DNA of 64,000 bases from DATHXC01 sp035459965 (GCA_035459965.1 DATHXC010000008.1:62001-126000); one strand, 5' to 3'; numbered from the stretch's first letter, positions 44,951 to 55,067 are shown. Notes: generated from the sequence alone by a model not told the origin. Program-made: numbers and translations.

Positions 44951-46507
44951 TTAATATTTGACTGCGCTGTACATCAATTCTTTAGACGTATCTTTGTATC
45001 CTGCCTGTATCAGCAAAGCTCGTTCAATGTAGCGACTTACCTTGCTCCTTAATTCTGGCAAGGCTTCAGCCTGATAGAAAATCTCCGGGAATTTGTAAGC
45101 CAGCCATGCGTACAGGCTGATATCCTTGCTGAGATGCTCTGCCTGTTCCAACTGCTTTGGGTCGGTCGAGTTTAACCATGCGGTATCAATCGGCAGGCGT
45201 TTTTTTATGCCTGAAGCTACGCTTTTTAAGCAGATTAAAAAATAATCGACCTCATGCGTTTTGTCCAGCGACACTGGCGCGCATGAAAATGTGAATTTCT
45301 GAGCGAGCGATAAAGTGGGAGCATGTGTATCAATCAAGTGCCCCAGATTCATTTGTATATTCATCGGTGCGATCGCAAACAAATTGCTATCAACGCCAAT
45401 ACGTTCTGCAAAAAATGACAGTAACTCACCGATTTTTTCAATATGCAAAGCCTGGGCAATCTCTTGCACATGAAAGAGATTAGGCGCGATAGGCAGTTTT
45501 GTCAGTGCGGAGATATCCGAAGTGCTGAGCATATGCTCAAGATGGATAAGCTCGTCGTTTTCAAATGCGCTCACATAGCCTGTCGGGTAAATGCCATAGC
45601 GCCCAGCGCGTCCGGCAATTTGCCGCACTTCGGTGGCATTGATATCACGACTGGCAACGCCGTCAAATTTTTGGGTAGTAGAAAACACAACGCGTCGAAT
45701 CGGCAGATTCAGCCCCATACCAATGGCATCGGTTGCCACCAGGATGTCGGCTTCACCACTACTAAAACGGCGTGATTCGGTACGACGTACTTCAGGGGAC
45801 AGCGCGCCGTAGATAGTGGCGACGCCGAAGCCCCATTGGCGGAAGCGTGCGCTTAGCGTTAATACATCCTTGCGTGAAAATGCGATGACCGCATCGCCTT
45901 TTTGCAGTTGGCGCTTGAGCATCCAGCGGTTGTAACGCGCACCACTCAAGGCTTCGGTTTCAAGCACTAATGGTGTTTTTCTCTCCAAATATCGCATCGT
46001 ATAGCTTTCACCCAAGGACTCTATGGCACGGAGACAGGGATCAGTCACGCTATCTGCACCACATACATAGACATTCTTTGCTGGGGCTCCTATCAGCGCA
46101 GCAGTCCAGGCAGATCCACGCTGTTCATCCTGCAACATCTGTATCTCATCGATAATCGCCACATCCACTTGCAGGTTCGGGTTCATCATTTCCACGGTAC
46201 AGGCGGTATGCCTCGCGCCCGGGATGATGTGTCGCTCTTCACCGGTAATCAAGTTACATGGGACACCTGCCTCAGCCAGCCTGTCACGTACCTCCATGGC
46301 AAGCAGGCGCAGTGGGGCGAGATAGACGCCCGATTCCGCTTGCTGGAGTGCGATCAGCGCTTCGTATGTTTTTCCTGAGTTGGTCGGGCCAAGATTGAAA
46401 TGGATATGGCGATTGAGGCTGCGCGCAATAGCAAAGCCCTCTGGGTAGGCATGCAACTGCAAGCTGGCGGCCAGCTTTTGTGCGTGATTGGGAATCGAAT
46501 TAGACAT
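44951..46507 (-). CDS. SUV3-like RNA helicase
   Basis: 518 residues. Superfamily 2 helicase motifs: Walker A GPTNSGKT at 40-47, DEIQ at 120-123, SAT-like region, FSRKD, and motif VI QIAGRAGRYG. GAxxPEVRRxESxRF and the C-terminal SUV3 helical region mark it as a homologue of the mitochondrial degradosome helicase SUV3 rather than of DEAD-box RhlB/RhlE. Probably cytosolic RNA unwinding; no nuclease gene lies next to it. It is convergent with the LexA-like gene (41-base gap). Confidence 0.88.
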   Translation of the reverse strand: MSNSIPNHAQKLAASLQLHAYPEGFAIARSLNRHIHFNLGPTNSGKTYEALIALQQAESGVYLAPLRLLAMEVRDRLAEAGVPCNLITGEERHIIPGARHTACTVEMMNPNLQVDVAIIDEIQMLQDEQRGSAWTAALIGAPAKNVYVCGADSVTDPCLRAIESLGESYTMRYLERKTPLVLETEALSGARYNRWMLKRQLQKGDAVIAFSRKDVLTLSARFRQWGFGVATIYGALSPEVRRTESRRFSSGEADILVATDAIGMGLNLPIRRVVFSTTQKFDGVASRDINATEVRQIAGRAGRYGIYPTGYVSAFENDELIHLEHMLSTSDISALTKLPIAPNLFHVQEIAQALHIEKIGELLSFFAERIGVDSNLFAIAPMNIQMNLGHLIDTHAPTLSLAQKFTFSCAPVSLDKTHEVDYFLICLKSVASGIKKRLPIDTAWLNSTDPKQLEQAEHLSKDISLYAWLAYKFPEIFYQAEALPELRSKVSRYIERALLIQAGYKDTSKELMYSAVKY

Positions 46508-46636
46508 GAATTAAAACAATTAAATGGATTGTTTCGGAACTTTTGTAAGCGCAAAATAACATACACTCGATTCACTATAGTTATTTATTAGATACAGATT
46601 TAAAGCTAGGGTAAGACTAAATTTTTTGGGGCTCTC

Positions 46637-47680
46637 ATGCATAAGCTAGCTGTTTCATCATCCATGATTTTTTCTTTGGCCTTATTTACAGGCCACTTGC
46701 AACTGGCATCTGCGGAGACTTCTGAGGAAGTTGCCTTCAAACTTAACCCGTCCATCGTCAAAGTACAAGTAGATAACGATAAAGGTAATCGTGGCATCGG
46801 TTCAGGCGTGGTTGTCAGCCAGGACCAGGTGGTGACCAATTGCCATGTGGTTGCTAATGCGCGTGGCATTGCCGTCACTAAAAACGGTGAAAGCTACCCG
46901 CCTGTGTCCATGAAGGCAGACTGGCATCATGACCTGTGCATATTGAAATTTGAAGGCCTGCCTATCGCCCCTGTCACGCTTGGTGATAATACCAATTTGA
47001 AATATGAGCAGGAGGTATTTTCTATTGGGTACCCTAACAACCCGATGAAACCACTCACTGCATTCGGCAAGATCAAGGGTCTGTACCAGATGGATGATAG
47101 CCAGGTGATTCGTACCTCAGCCGCATTCAGGATGGGTGCCAGCGGTGGTGCGCTGTTTGATGAGGCAGGGAATCTCATCGGTATCAATACCTTCAAGAGC
47201 CCAGGCCGTAACGGTAATTACTATAGCCTGCCGGTAACATGGGTAAAGAAGTTGTTAACAGCGCCTGATGTGGCGGTGACGACGCAAATGGAGTTGCCAT
47301 TCTGGGATGCCCCGGAAGAAAAACGCCCATTTTTCATGCAAGTGGTGAATGCACAAATTATCAAGCATTGGGATGAACTGGCAACTATTTCACAAGCGTG
47401 GATAGCGACTGACAGCAATAGCTCGGAAGCCTGGTATTACCTGGCGATGGCACAGGACAAATTGGGCCGTAACGATGAGGCAATTGCTGCCTACAAAAAA
47501 ACCTTGGCGCTCAACCCTTGGCATACCGGTGCGCTGTACGATTGGGGTTTGCTGGCTTCGCGTTTGGGTAATCAGGCTGAAGTGGAGCGTATCAGCATGA
47601 TTTTAAGTAGCATCAGTCAGGAGGTGGCAGACGATTTTAAACTCGCCATCGCGCCAGCTGGTACAACTGCACAGCAATAA
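46637..47680 (+). CDS. Exported trypsin-like serine protease with TPR repeats
   Basis: 347 residues. Signal peptide to about residue 26 (HLQLASA, then ETSEE). Catalytic triad His70 (VVTNCHVV), Asp99 (WHHDLCILKF) and Ser169 (MGASGGALFDE), as in DegP-type S1C proteases. In place of PDZ domains the C-terminus has two TPR units (about 255-325; EAWYYLAMAQDKLGRNDEAI, HTGALYDWGLLASRLGNQAE). It is probably a periplasmic protease or peptide-binding factor; the substrate is unknown. Confidence 0.85.
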   Translation: MHKLAVSSSMIFSLALFTGHLQLASAETSEEVAFKLNPSIVKVQVDNDKGNRGIGSGVVVSQDQVVTNCHVVANARGIAVTKNGESYPPVSMKADWHHDLCILKFEGLPIAPVTLGDNTNLKYEQEVFSIGYPNNPMKPLTAFGKIKGLYQMDDSQVIRTSAAFRMGASGGALFDEAGNLIGINTFKSPGRNGNYYSLPVTWVKKLLTAPDVAVTTQMELPFWDAPEEKRPFFMQVVNAQIIKHWDELATISQAWIATDSNSSEAWYYLAMAQDKLGRNDEAIAAYKKTLALNPWHTGALYDWGLLASRLGNQAEVERISMILSSISQEVADDFKLAIAPAGTTAQQ

Positions 47681-47695
47681 CTGTTTTCAGTTGTT
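47676..47695. terminator. Small hairpin between the protease and DUF455 genes
   Basis: AATAACTG, TTTT loop, CAGTTGTT: eight pairs with one T-G, spanning the protease stop and the end of the convergent DUF455 gene. Weak; T content on the plus strand is poor. Confidence 0.35.
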
Positions 47696-48491
47696 AACTT
47701 CGTTCCAGTAGTGCTGCCAGCTCGGGCTCGGTAAATCCTGCTGCGCGCCTTGCTTCCATATTAAATGGGCCACGCATGCTTGGCGCCTCATATTTTAATG
47801 CCAGGTCAGCATAGGCTTTAATCGGCTCTAAGCCACGCTGCTCGCATAGCCAGGAAAACCAGTGATTGCCTATTGCCACATGGCCGATCTCATCGCGCAG
47901 GATGATATCCAGTATTGCTGCTGCATCCATATCCCCGGCTTGCGCCAGTTTTGCCCGTACTGGAGGTGATGCATCCAGGCCACGTGCTTCCATGGTGCGC
48001 GGCACCAATGCGATTCTTGCCAATATATCGCCTTCGGTTTTTGCCGCCATCTCCCATAAACTGTTGTGCGCTGGAAAGTCGCCATAAACATAGCCTTGGG
48101 TCTGCAAATGCCCTATTAACAAAGAAAAGTGCAGGGCTTCTTCATCAGCGACCTTTAGCCAATCTACATAGTAGGCATGCGGCATGCTGGCAAAACGCCA
48201 GATTGCATCCAGCGCAAGATTGATGGCATTAAACTCAATATGCGCCAAGGCATGGATCAATACAGCGCGGCCTTCCAGGGTATTCATGGCGCGGCGCTTT
48301 ACACGCAATGGCGAGACTAACTCCGGCTTGGTGGGCTGGCCCGGGATATGCGCTTGCGCAGTGAGCAATGCATCCGCATTTAGGGATACATCACCCGTAG
48401 CCCATGCCAATGCCAAATCACGCACACCTTGTGCTTTGATCGTGGCATCTGGTTCAGATAACCATAGTAGGGCAGTGCTACGTAGTTCCAT
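47694..48491 (-). CDS. DUF455 ferritin-like protein
   Basis: 265 residues from the ATG at 48491 (MELRSTALLWL), the usual family start; the TTG at 48515 would be needed for a longer form. It is an all-helical ferritin-like fold with likely di-iron ligands in DEEALHFSLLIGHL and DEIGHVAIGNHWF, and is distantly related to MiaE-type hydroxylases. The reaction is unknown. It lies 20 bases downstream of the permease gene. Confidence 0.88.
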   Translation of the reverse strand: MELRSTALLWLSEPDATIKAQGVRDLALAWATGDVSLNADALLTAQAHIPGQPTKPELVSPLRVKRRAMNTLEGRAVLIHALAHIEFNAINLALDAIWRFASMPHAYYVDWLKVADEEALHFSLLIGHLQTQGYVYGDFPAHNSLWEMAAKTEGDILARIALVPRTMEARGLDASPPVRAKLAQAGDMDAAAILDIILRDEIGHVAIGNHWFSWLCEQRGLEPIKAYADLALKYEAPSMRGPFNMEARRAAGFTEPELAALLERS

Positions 48492-48511
48492 GGCTGTAAT
48501 AGCTGTGCGTG

Positions 48512-49519
48512 TCAAATCAGTTTGGATTGCATCAGCTCGGATTTGATATAGGCATAGATGATAGGTGCCAGTAGCAAGCCCCCGATGCCAAAGATAGTTT
48601 CCATTACCAGCATGGAGAGTAATAGCTCCCAGGCAGCCGCCTGGATCCTGTCACCAACGATCTTGGCGTTGATAAAATATTCCAGCTTGTGCACCGCGAT
48701 GAGGAATATGAGCGCTGAGATGGCGATCTGGAATGAGAGCCCAAGTGCAATCACCACGATCAGGGTATTCGAAATCAGGTTGCCGACGATAGGTAATAAA
48801 CCCACAAAAAAAGTAATGATCACCAGTGTCTTGCTGTAAGGCAGATGGATGCCCGCCAGTGGCAGGATAACCAGCAGGAAAATGCCAGTGAGCACGGTAT
48901 TGATGGCGGAAATCTTAACCTGGGCAAACACGACATTTTCAAAAGCTTTGCTTAGCAATGTAAAGCGACTACGCATCGCTACCGCCAGTGGTTTTGCCTC
49001 CATCAGTGGGACAAAGCGTTGTAGCGATAGCATCACCCCTATCGCCAACGCAATCAGGATATGCGCAAAGGTATGCAGGCTTTCCTTACCTACAGTGCTT
49101 AGTTCTTTGCCATGCTCCTTGAGCAGAGCCACTGCCGTCTCTTTGAGTTCCAATAAACTCTCTGGCAAATAGGCAACCAGTGTTGGCGGTAGTTTGCCGC
49201 GCAAGTCACTCAGTACCTCGCCGACTTTGGCTGCCAGACCAGAAAGATTTTCCTCACTACCCAGTGTACGTGACAGGAACATCGTCAACAGTGTAAGTAC
49301 GCCAACAATAATGAGTACCATCAACACTGCAGCTAGCAGGCGCGCTTGATGCTCGGAAAGGTACTTTCTTGAAATATGCCGTGATAGCACATTGCCCAGG
49401 CGGCTGGTGAGCAGGTAAATCAGCATGCCGCAAAATGCCGCAGGCACCAGATGCAGTTGCAGGGTTGCAAAAATCATCAGCAACACCACTGCCATACTGC
49501 TTAATTTTACTTTATCCAT
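48512..49519 (-). CDS. AI-2E transporter (PerM) family permease
   Basis: 335 residues from the ATG at 49519 (MDKVKLSSMAVV); the alternative TTG at 49573 adds 18. Seven to eight hydrophobic helices, with the pore-like FFVGLLPIVGNLISN and the C-terminal KIVGDRIQAAAWELLLSML typical of the family. Members export autoinducer-2 or other small solutes or ions; the substrate here is unknown. No Shine-Dalgarno is evident at either start. Confidence 0.85.
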   Translation of the reverse strand: MDKVKLSSMAVVLLMIFATLQLHLVPAAFCGMLIYLLTSRLGNVLSRHISRKYLSEHQARLLAAVLMVLIIVGVLTLLTMFLSRTLGSEENLSGLAAKVGEVLSDLRGKLPPTLVAYLPESLLELKETAVALLKEHGKELSTVGKESLHTFAHILIALAIGVMLSLQRFVPLMEAKPLAVAMRSRFTLLSKAFENVVFAQVKISAINTVLTGIFLLVILPLAGIHLPYSKTLVIITFFVGLLPIVGNLISNTLIVVIALGLSFQIAISALIFLIAVHKLEYFINAKIVGDRIQAAAWELLLSMLVMETIFGIGGLLLAPIIYAYIKSELMQSKLI

Positions 49520-49590
49520 TTTTTGGTAATAATTTCTGAGTTTCGGTGCAGCTAGGTCGGTGAGTATTACCAAGGAAGCATGCTATTAAG

Positions 49591-49914
49591 TCATTTAACG
49601 TTGGTATAAGAGCTTCCTGTATTGCTTGGTGGGAACTCTTTAAATCCTGCGCCTTCGATTTTTTTCATGCTGGTCACTGAATCGGATGATTCTGTCACTA
49701 CCTGAACAGGCTGGCCAGGCTTGTAAAGCTTGCTATGCCTCATCTCTGAGTGATCCAGCGTATTGTCCTTGAGGATAACTTTTTTACTGGATTTGGCATT
49801 GCACGGATGTTCTGAATATACGGCATCCCCATTGGGGCTTTTGCACTTATACATTGTTTCAGCTTGCACCAGTGCAGGAAGCAATAACAAGGCAATCCCT
49901 AGACTTGTTTTCAT
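49591..49914 (-). CDS. Small exported DUF4124-type protein
   Basis: 107 residues from the ATG at 49914, preceded by AAAAGGATAG, a good ribosome binding site. Signal peptide MKTSLGIALLLLPALVQA, then the DUF4124 start ETMYKCKSPNGDAVYSEHPC, a small periplasmic domain with two conserved cysteines that probably form a disulfide. Function unknown; common in proteobacteria. Confidence 0.82.
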   Translation of the reverse strand: MKTSLGIALLLLPALVQAETMYKCKSPNGDAVYSEHPCNAKSSKKVILKDNTLDHSEMRHSKLYKPGQPVQVVTESSDSVTSMKKIEGAGFKEFPPSNTGSSYTNVK

Positions 49915-49943
49915 GACGACTATCCTTTTGCAGCAAATCATTA

Positions 49944-51209
49944 TTAAATCAGAAACATGACCACTGCGATACAGGTGGGTGGCAATGCACCAAGCAACAA
50001 GCCACCTGCGCCTATGGATTCATCCTCAAAGCCTTTTTTTAGCAGGGATGCACCAGCCGGGTTGGGGGCATTGGCTATCACCGTAAGTCCGCCGCCCGCT
50101 ACTGCCCCTGCTACCAGCATATATTTGGCTTGATCGGATATTCCCACAATGAGGGATCCGAGATAGGTGAGTGCAGCGTTATCGGTGAGTGCTGTCAGGG
50201 CTACTGCCCCAAAGAATAAGGCAGTGGGCTGCAAGCTTGAGACAATGGGTTGCAGCCACCATTGCTGTAAGCCTCCTAATACTACAAGGCCAGCCAGGAA
50301 AAAGCCTACAAGTAGGCCTTCTTTGAGAATAAGAGGATTCTGATAACGTTCATAAGCCTGGGTAAAGCCAAGAAACATCATGAATATGCCAAAAAATATC
50401 ACGGGATGATGTGCAAAAATGACGACTCCAGCAAGAAATGCCAAATGAATCAAGCTGACCGTGCGTGGTATTTTTAATGGCTGCGCGGATGAAGCCTTCT
50501 CAGGGCTACTGCTTGTTGTGTCGTATGTATTGGTGCGTAAAGTTTTGCGCAGTAAATAAGTCACGATGCTGGCGTTAATCAACACAGCCACAGCGGCTTT
50601 CCAGCCAAAATGACTAGCCATGTGCATGGTGTCCCATTGCCATGTGGTGGCTACCATAAGCACAGGTGGTGCGGCATAAGAAGTTAACGTGCCGCCTATG
50701 GAGACATTCACAAACAATACGCCAAGCGCTGCATATTTAAGCCATTCGGGTATGCCTTCCCTAAATACCAGTGGCGCAAGAATCAAGGCCGCCAGCGTCA
50801 TGGCGGCGGGTTCTGTGATGAATGAGCCTAGCAAAGGCACAAAAGCCAGGCCCAGCCAGGTTTGAGCGATCGTTGTATGAACGGGCATCAGTCTTGCGAT
50901 GCTGGTGACCAGCTGCTTGACGGTCTCCAGCAATGGCCGGGATGCTGCGACGACCATCACTACAAACACAAACAGGGGTTCGGTGTAATGGCGTGATTCC
51001 ACATAGACGATGGCCTCATTACCGCCGGAGATGATGGCCATAAAGCCAATCAGGATAAATGCCCAGAAGCCGAAGACAACTTCAACTTCGCCCAGCAAAT
51101 GAAACAGGCCGGCATGCTTGGGGTGGCGATGCGCGAGTATCTCGAACGATTTGGCGCTAAAGGTATGTAGCAAAGCCAGGCCAAAAATAATAGCGGCAGT
51201 GATATTCAT
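49944..51209 (-). CDS. Putative Na+/H+ antiporter (PF07399 family)
   Basis: 421 residues from the ATG at 51209 (MNITAAIIFG); a TTG at 51221 is also in frame. Eleven to twelve hydrophobic helices. FITEPAAMTLAALIL, FVNVSIGGTLTSYAAPPVLMVA and LTDNAALTYLGSLI are signature segments with buried acidic and polar residues suited to cation exchange. Ion specificity is not shown by sequence. Confidence 0.87.
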   Translation of the reverse strand: MNITAAIIFGLALLHTFSAKSFEILAHRHPKHAGLFHLLGEVEVVFGFWAFILIGFMAIISGGNEAIVYVESRHYTEPLFVFVVMVVAASRPLLETVKQLVTSIARLMPVHTTIAQTWLGLAFVPLLGSFITEPAAMTLAALILAPLVFREGIPEWLKYAALGVLFVNVSIGGTLTSYAAPPVLMVATTWQWDTMHMASHFGWKAAVAVLINASIVTYLLRKTLRTNTYDTTSSSPEKASSAQPLKIPRTVSLIHLAFLAGVVIFAHHPVIFFGIFMMFLGFTQAYERYQNPLILKEGLLVGFFLAGLVVLGGLQQWWLQPIVSSLQPTALFFGAVALTALTDNAALTYLGSLIVGISDQAKYMLVAGAVAGGGLTVIANAPNPAGASLLKKGFEDESIGAGGLLLGALPPTCIAVVMFLI

Positions 51210-51221
51210 AACGTTCGTCAA

Positions 51222-51537
51222 ATCATAATCTCCGTTTTATTAGCCTAGCGTGCCTTACATTATACTTAGTCTGCCTGTTCTCTGGCGGCTTACTGGTAAA
51301 AGGGCTGTCTACACGCCATACAGTCCAATTGTGCCCGCTTATAACGCCGATGCACTTTTTTGGGAGCTGGATGGATAGCGTATTTGCAATGCTTTAATCT
51401 GCTGACTACCAGCATTTTAACGGCGCCATGCCATGGCCTATTGCACACACATCATCTGGTGTGTTTGTTGCTTCACTCAAAAGATAAATTATTCAACATA
51501 ATACACAGCCATTAACACAACCACTGGGGATCACGCG
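51222..51537. other. Gap upstream of ppc
   Basis: 316 bases between divergent genes. It contains a small ACACAC...GTGTGT hairpin near 51443-51462 and A/T-rich sequence just before ppc, but no promoter good enough to call and no RNA gene. Confidence 0.5.
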
Positions 51538-54327
51538 ATGAGCGTAGTTGATACTAAGCATGAAAAAACGCTGAAAGAGAATATTCGCTACCTGGGTCGT
51601 GTGTTGGGTGAGGCAATTACCGCCAAGGACGGCATAGCAACCTTTGATGTCATTGAGAATATCCGCAAAGCTGCCGTCAAATTCCACCGTGATGAAGACC
51701 AGGAAGCCTCGCTGCTACTGGAGCAGCTATTAAAGCAGCTCACACCGGATCAAACGGTTTCAGTGGTGCGTGCATTCAGCTACTTCAAGCATCTGGTGAA
51801 TATCGCAGAAGACCTGTATGCCCATCACCAGACACGCCTGAATGAGGATAATCATGCGCCTGGCATGCTGGCGCACTCGCTGGAACAGATAGTAGAAAAG
51901 AATCTTGCCTTTAAGGATATCGAGGAGTTTTTCCGTACAGCGCTGATCTCCCCGGTGTTGACGGCACATCCCACTGAAGTACAGCGCAAAAGCATACTGG
52001 ATATAGAGCGCACGCTATCGTCCCTGCTGGCAGAAAGAACCCTGCTGGTTTCAAAAAAAGAACTGGAACGCAACAACCTGATGATACAAGGTGCAATCAC
52101 AGCCTTATGGCAGACGCGGATCCTGCGCTTCAGCAAACTGACTGTCAGCAATGAAATCGAAAACGCACTGAGCTATTACCAGACCACGTTTATGGAGGTG
52201 ATCCCTGAGTTGCTGCAGGATCTGGAGCGTGATCTTAGCAAGCAGTATAAGGAGGCGCTGACCGAAGATGGGGTGGAGCAGGATTTCCAGCTACCTGGTT
52301 TTCTGCAAATGGGTAGCTGGATAGGTGGCGACCGCGACGGCAATCCCTTTGTTAATGGCACCACCCTTGCGCTGGCGATAGACCAGCAGTCGATTACTGC
52401 CTTTAATTACTACCTGCGGGAGATGAATGCCTTAAGGCGCGAACTGTCTTTATCTACGCGGCTGGTGGCGGTGACGCCAGAGGTGGCAGAACTGACCAAT
52501 GCTTCGCATGACAAGTCTCCTCATCGACAGGATGAAAGCTATCGCCTGGCCTTAAACGGCATCTTTATGCGATTGGCTGAGACCTGCCGCCAGATCACCA
52601 GCCAGGAGAGCATAGAGGTGGCAGGCGAATATAAACCTTACGCCAATGCACAGGAGCTGCTGGACGATCTCAATATCATTGTGGATTCGCTTAAGCAAAA
52701 GGGTGGCGCAGCCTTGATATATCCGCGGCTGGGCAAGCTCATCAAAGCGATAGAGACTTTTGGCTTCCATCTGGCGACGATTGATATCCGCCAGTCTTCC
52801 GACGTGCACGAAGCTGTGATCAAAGAACTCTTCATGAAGGCTGGTTATGATTTTAATTATGCCGAGCTGGATGAGGAGGAAAAGATCAAGACATTGCTGG
52901 ATGAGCTAAAGCAGCCACGCCTATTGTTCTCGCCATTTCAGCATTACTCCGAGCTGGTACATACCGAAATTGAGGTGCTGAATACTGCGCGCGATATCCG
53001 CAAGATTTTTGGTGAAAGGGCGATACGCCAGTACATTATTTCGCATACTGAGACCTTGTCGGATTTGCTGGAAGTGGCCTTGCTGCAAAAAGAAGCTGGC
53101 TTGCTGAGAGGTATTTGGGGCTCGCAGAAAATCCAGATGGATCTCAATATCGCGCCATTATTTGAAACGATTGCCGATTTACGCCATGCCCCCATGATCA
53201 TGGGTCAATGGCTTAGCTTATTGGGTATACGTCACGTTCTGCGCAATCAGGGGAACGAGCAGGAAATCATGCTGGGCTATTCCGACAGCAATAAGGACGG
53301 CGGGTTTTTAACTTCCAACTGGGAGTTGTATAAAGCTGAAATTTCGCTGGTGGAATTATTCAACCAGGCCAAAATCCGGCTGCGACTGTTTCATGGTCGT
53401 GGTGGTACGGTTGGTCGCGGTGGTGGCCCTACTTATGAAGCCATTATGGGGCAGCCGCACGGTACAGTAGATGGGCAAATCCGGCTGACTGAACAAGGCG
53501 AGATTATCGCCAACAAATACTCGGATCCCAAGGTAGGTCGCCAGCATCTGGAAACGTTAATTGCTGCCACTATCGATGCCACGCTTTTCCCGCAGGATGA
53601 ACTCGTCACCAAAAAACGCAGGTCGTTTGAAGCAGTGATGGAGGATTTGTCTACCACTGCCATGACCAGCTACCGTAGCCTGATCTATGAAACTCCTGGC
53701 TTTGCTGATTATTTTTTCAGCGCCACGCCGATCTCGGAAATTGCCGAACTGAATATCGGCAGCCGTCCAGCGGCGCGAAAAGCCACCCGCAGAATAGAGG
53801 ATTTACGTGCTATCCCCTGGGGCTTTTCATGGGGGCAGTGTCGCTTGTTGTTACCCGGCTGGTTCGGGCTCGGCAGTGCAATTCATCACTACCTGGATGT
53901 GGATGATAAAGTCAGGGAGTCACGTATCAAGGTATTACGGGAAATGCTGGCTGAGTGGCCCTTATTCAAAACCTTGATTGCCAATGTCGATATGGTGCTG
54001 GCAAAAACCGATCTGGTAGTAGCGCGGCGCTATGCACAGCTGGTGACTGATGAAACACTGCGGGACAGTATTTTTAATAGAATAGAGCGCGAGTATGTAC
54101 TAACTACAGACGCTTTGAACTTGCTGTTGGATAGCGAAGTCAGGCTGGTCAATAACCCGACCTTGGCCAACTCGATCAAAAACCGTCTGCCTTACATGGA
54201 TCCGCTCAATCATTTGCAAGTGGAGCTGATCAAGCGCTTCCGTGAAGGCGAAACCGATGAGCGACTCAAGCTTGGGATACATCTCTCTATCAATGGGATT
54301 GCGGCCGGGCTAAGAAACACTGGTTGA
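51538..54327 (+). CDS. ppc: Phosphoenolpyruvate carboxylase
   Basis: 929 residues, within the bacterial range. Catalytic His144 (LTAHPTEVQRKS), the LGYSDSNKDGG and FHGRGGTVGRGGGP loops, and the C-terminal RNTG end, which enters the allosteric/active region, are all present. It makes oxaloacetate from PEP and bicarbonate and replenishes the TCA cycle; in serine-cycle and RuMP methylotrophs it is a main anaplerotic enzyme. An intrinsic terminator overlaps the stop codon. Confidence 0.97.
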   Translation: MSVVDTKHEKTLKENIRYLGRVLGEAITAKDGIATFDVIENIRKAAVKFHRDEDQEASLLLEQLLKQLTPDQTVSVVRAFSYFKHLVNIAEDLYAHHQTRLNEDNHAPGMLAHSLEQIVEKNLAFKDIEEFFRTALISPVLTAHPTEVQRKSILDIERTLSSLLAERTLLVSKKELERNNLMIQGAITALWQTRILRFSKLTVSNEIENALSYYQTTFMEVIPELLQDLERDLSKQYKEALTEDGVEQDFQLPGFLQMGSWIGGDRDGNPFVNGTTLALAIDQQSITAFNYYLREMNALRRELSLSTRLVAVTPEVAELTNASHDKSPHRQDESYRLALNGIFMRLAETCRQITSQESIEVAGEYKPYANAQELLDDLNIIVDSLKQKGGAALIYPRLGKLIKAIETFGFHLATIDIRQSSDVHEAVIKELFMKAGYDFNYAELDEEEKIKTLLDELKQPRLLFSPFQHYSELVHTEIEVLNTARDIRKIFGERAIRQYIISHTETLSDLLEVALLQKEAGLLRGIWGSQKIQMDLNIAPLFETIADLRHAPMIMGQWLSLLGIRHVLRNQGNEQEIMLGYSDSNKDGGFLTSNWELYKAEISLVELFNQAKIRLRLFHGRGGTVGRGGGPTYEAIMGQPHGTVDGQIRLTEQGEIIANKYSDPKVGRQHLETLIAATIDATLFPQDELVTKKRRSFEAVMEDLSTTAMTSYRSLIYETPGFADYFFSATPISEIAELNIGSRPAARKATRRIEDLRAIPWGFSWGQCRLLLPGWFGLGSAIHHYLDVDDKVRESRIKVLREMLAEWPLFKTLIANVDMVLAKTDLVVARRYAQLVTDETLRDSIFNRIEREYVLTTDALNLLLDSEVRLVNNPTLANSIKNRLPYMDPLNHLQVELIKRFREGETDERLKLGIHLSINGIAAGLRNTG

Positions 54328-54345
54328 TTGAATCACCAGTTTTTC
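54319..54345 (+). terminator. Intrinsic terminator of ppc
   Basis: ACTGGT (54319-54324) and GATT pair with AATC and ACCAGT (54335-54340) with one bulged T, giving a 10-pair stem directly followed by TTTTC. The stem begins inside the last ppc codons. Confidence 0.75.
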
Positions 54346-54368
54346 TAGTGGGTGGGGCTTGGAAATTT

Positions 54369-55067
54369 TTACCAGGGAATTTCATTGCCATCATAAGCAA
54401 TAAATCTTCCGCTATTCGCGACTGTGAGTTGTTCAATTACCTTGCGTAAACCGCTCACACTTTGCTCAGCATTGATGAGCCCGTTGGGGCCACCCATGTC
54501 AGTCTGTACCCAGCCAGGGTGCAATATGGTGGAGGCAATGCCTCTTGGTTTCAGGTCGATCGCCAGGCTTTTCATCACCATATTGACTGCAGTTTTGCTA
54601 GTGCGATATGGATAACTGCCGCCGCTGGTGTTATCGTCCAGGCTGCCCATTTTGCTGCTAAGGGTGACGATCTTTTTTAGTTGACTGATTGCGACATGCT
54701 CTACAAAAGCTTCAGCTATTTTCAAGGGTGCCATGGCGTTAATCTTGAATGCTTGTGCCCAGTCTTCATAATCAATCTGTCCCCAGCTGCCATGAGGGTA
54801 AACCCCTGCATTATTGATAAGCAGGTCAATACTCTGCCCCTTAAGCTGCTGCGCAAGACGGTCTATCTGATTGAAATCGCCCACATCCAGCGCTAGTACC
54901 TTAATGTTATCCATAGATGCAGCTAATGCATTCAGTTCGCGTGCAGATTCTGGATCACGGCAGCATGCCAGTACTTGCCAGCCATCGCTTGCATATTGTT
55001 TGGTGAACTCAAGACCTAAGCCGCGATTAGCGCCCGTGATCAGTACCAGGTGATTGGTGTTTGCCAT
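54369..55067 (-). CDS. Short-chain dehydrogenase/reductase
   Basis: 232 residues, classical SDR. Cofactor motif TGANRGLG near residue 12, NNAGVYPHG, catalytic Ser in TLSSKMGS and the YRTSK (YxxxK) pair. It resembles the C-factor/sniffer-like subgroup (CsgA type), but the substrate cannot be predicted. Rossmann features suggest NADP use (Arg after the glycine motif). It is convergent with ppc. Confidence 0.87.
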   Translation of the reverse strand: MANTNHLVLITGANRGLGLEFTKQYASDGWQVLACCRDPESARELNALAASMDNIKVLALDVGDFNQIDRLAQQLKGQSIDLLINNAGVYPHGSWGQIDYEDWAQAFKINAMAPLKIAEAFVEHVAISQLKKIVTLSSKMGSLDDNTSGGSYPYRTSKTAVNMVMKSLAIDLKPRGIASTILHPGWVQTDMGGPNGLINAEQSVSGLRKVIEQLTVANSGRFIAYDGNEIPW

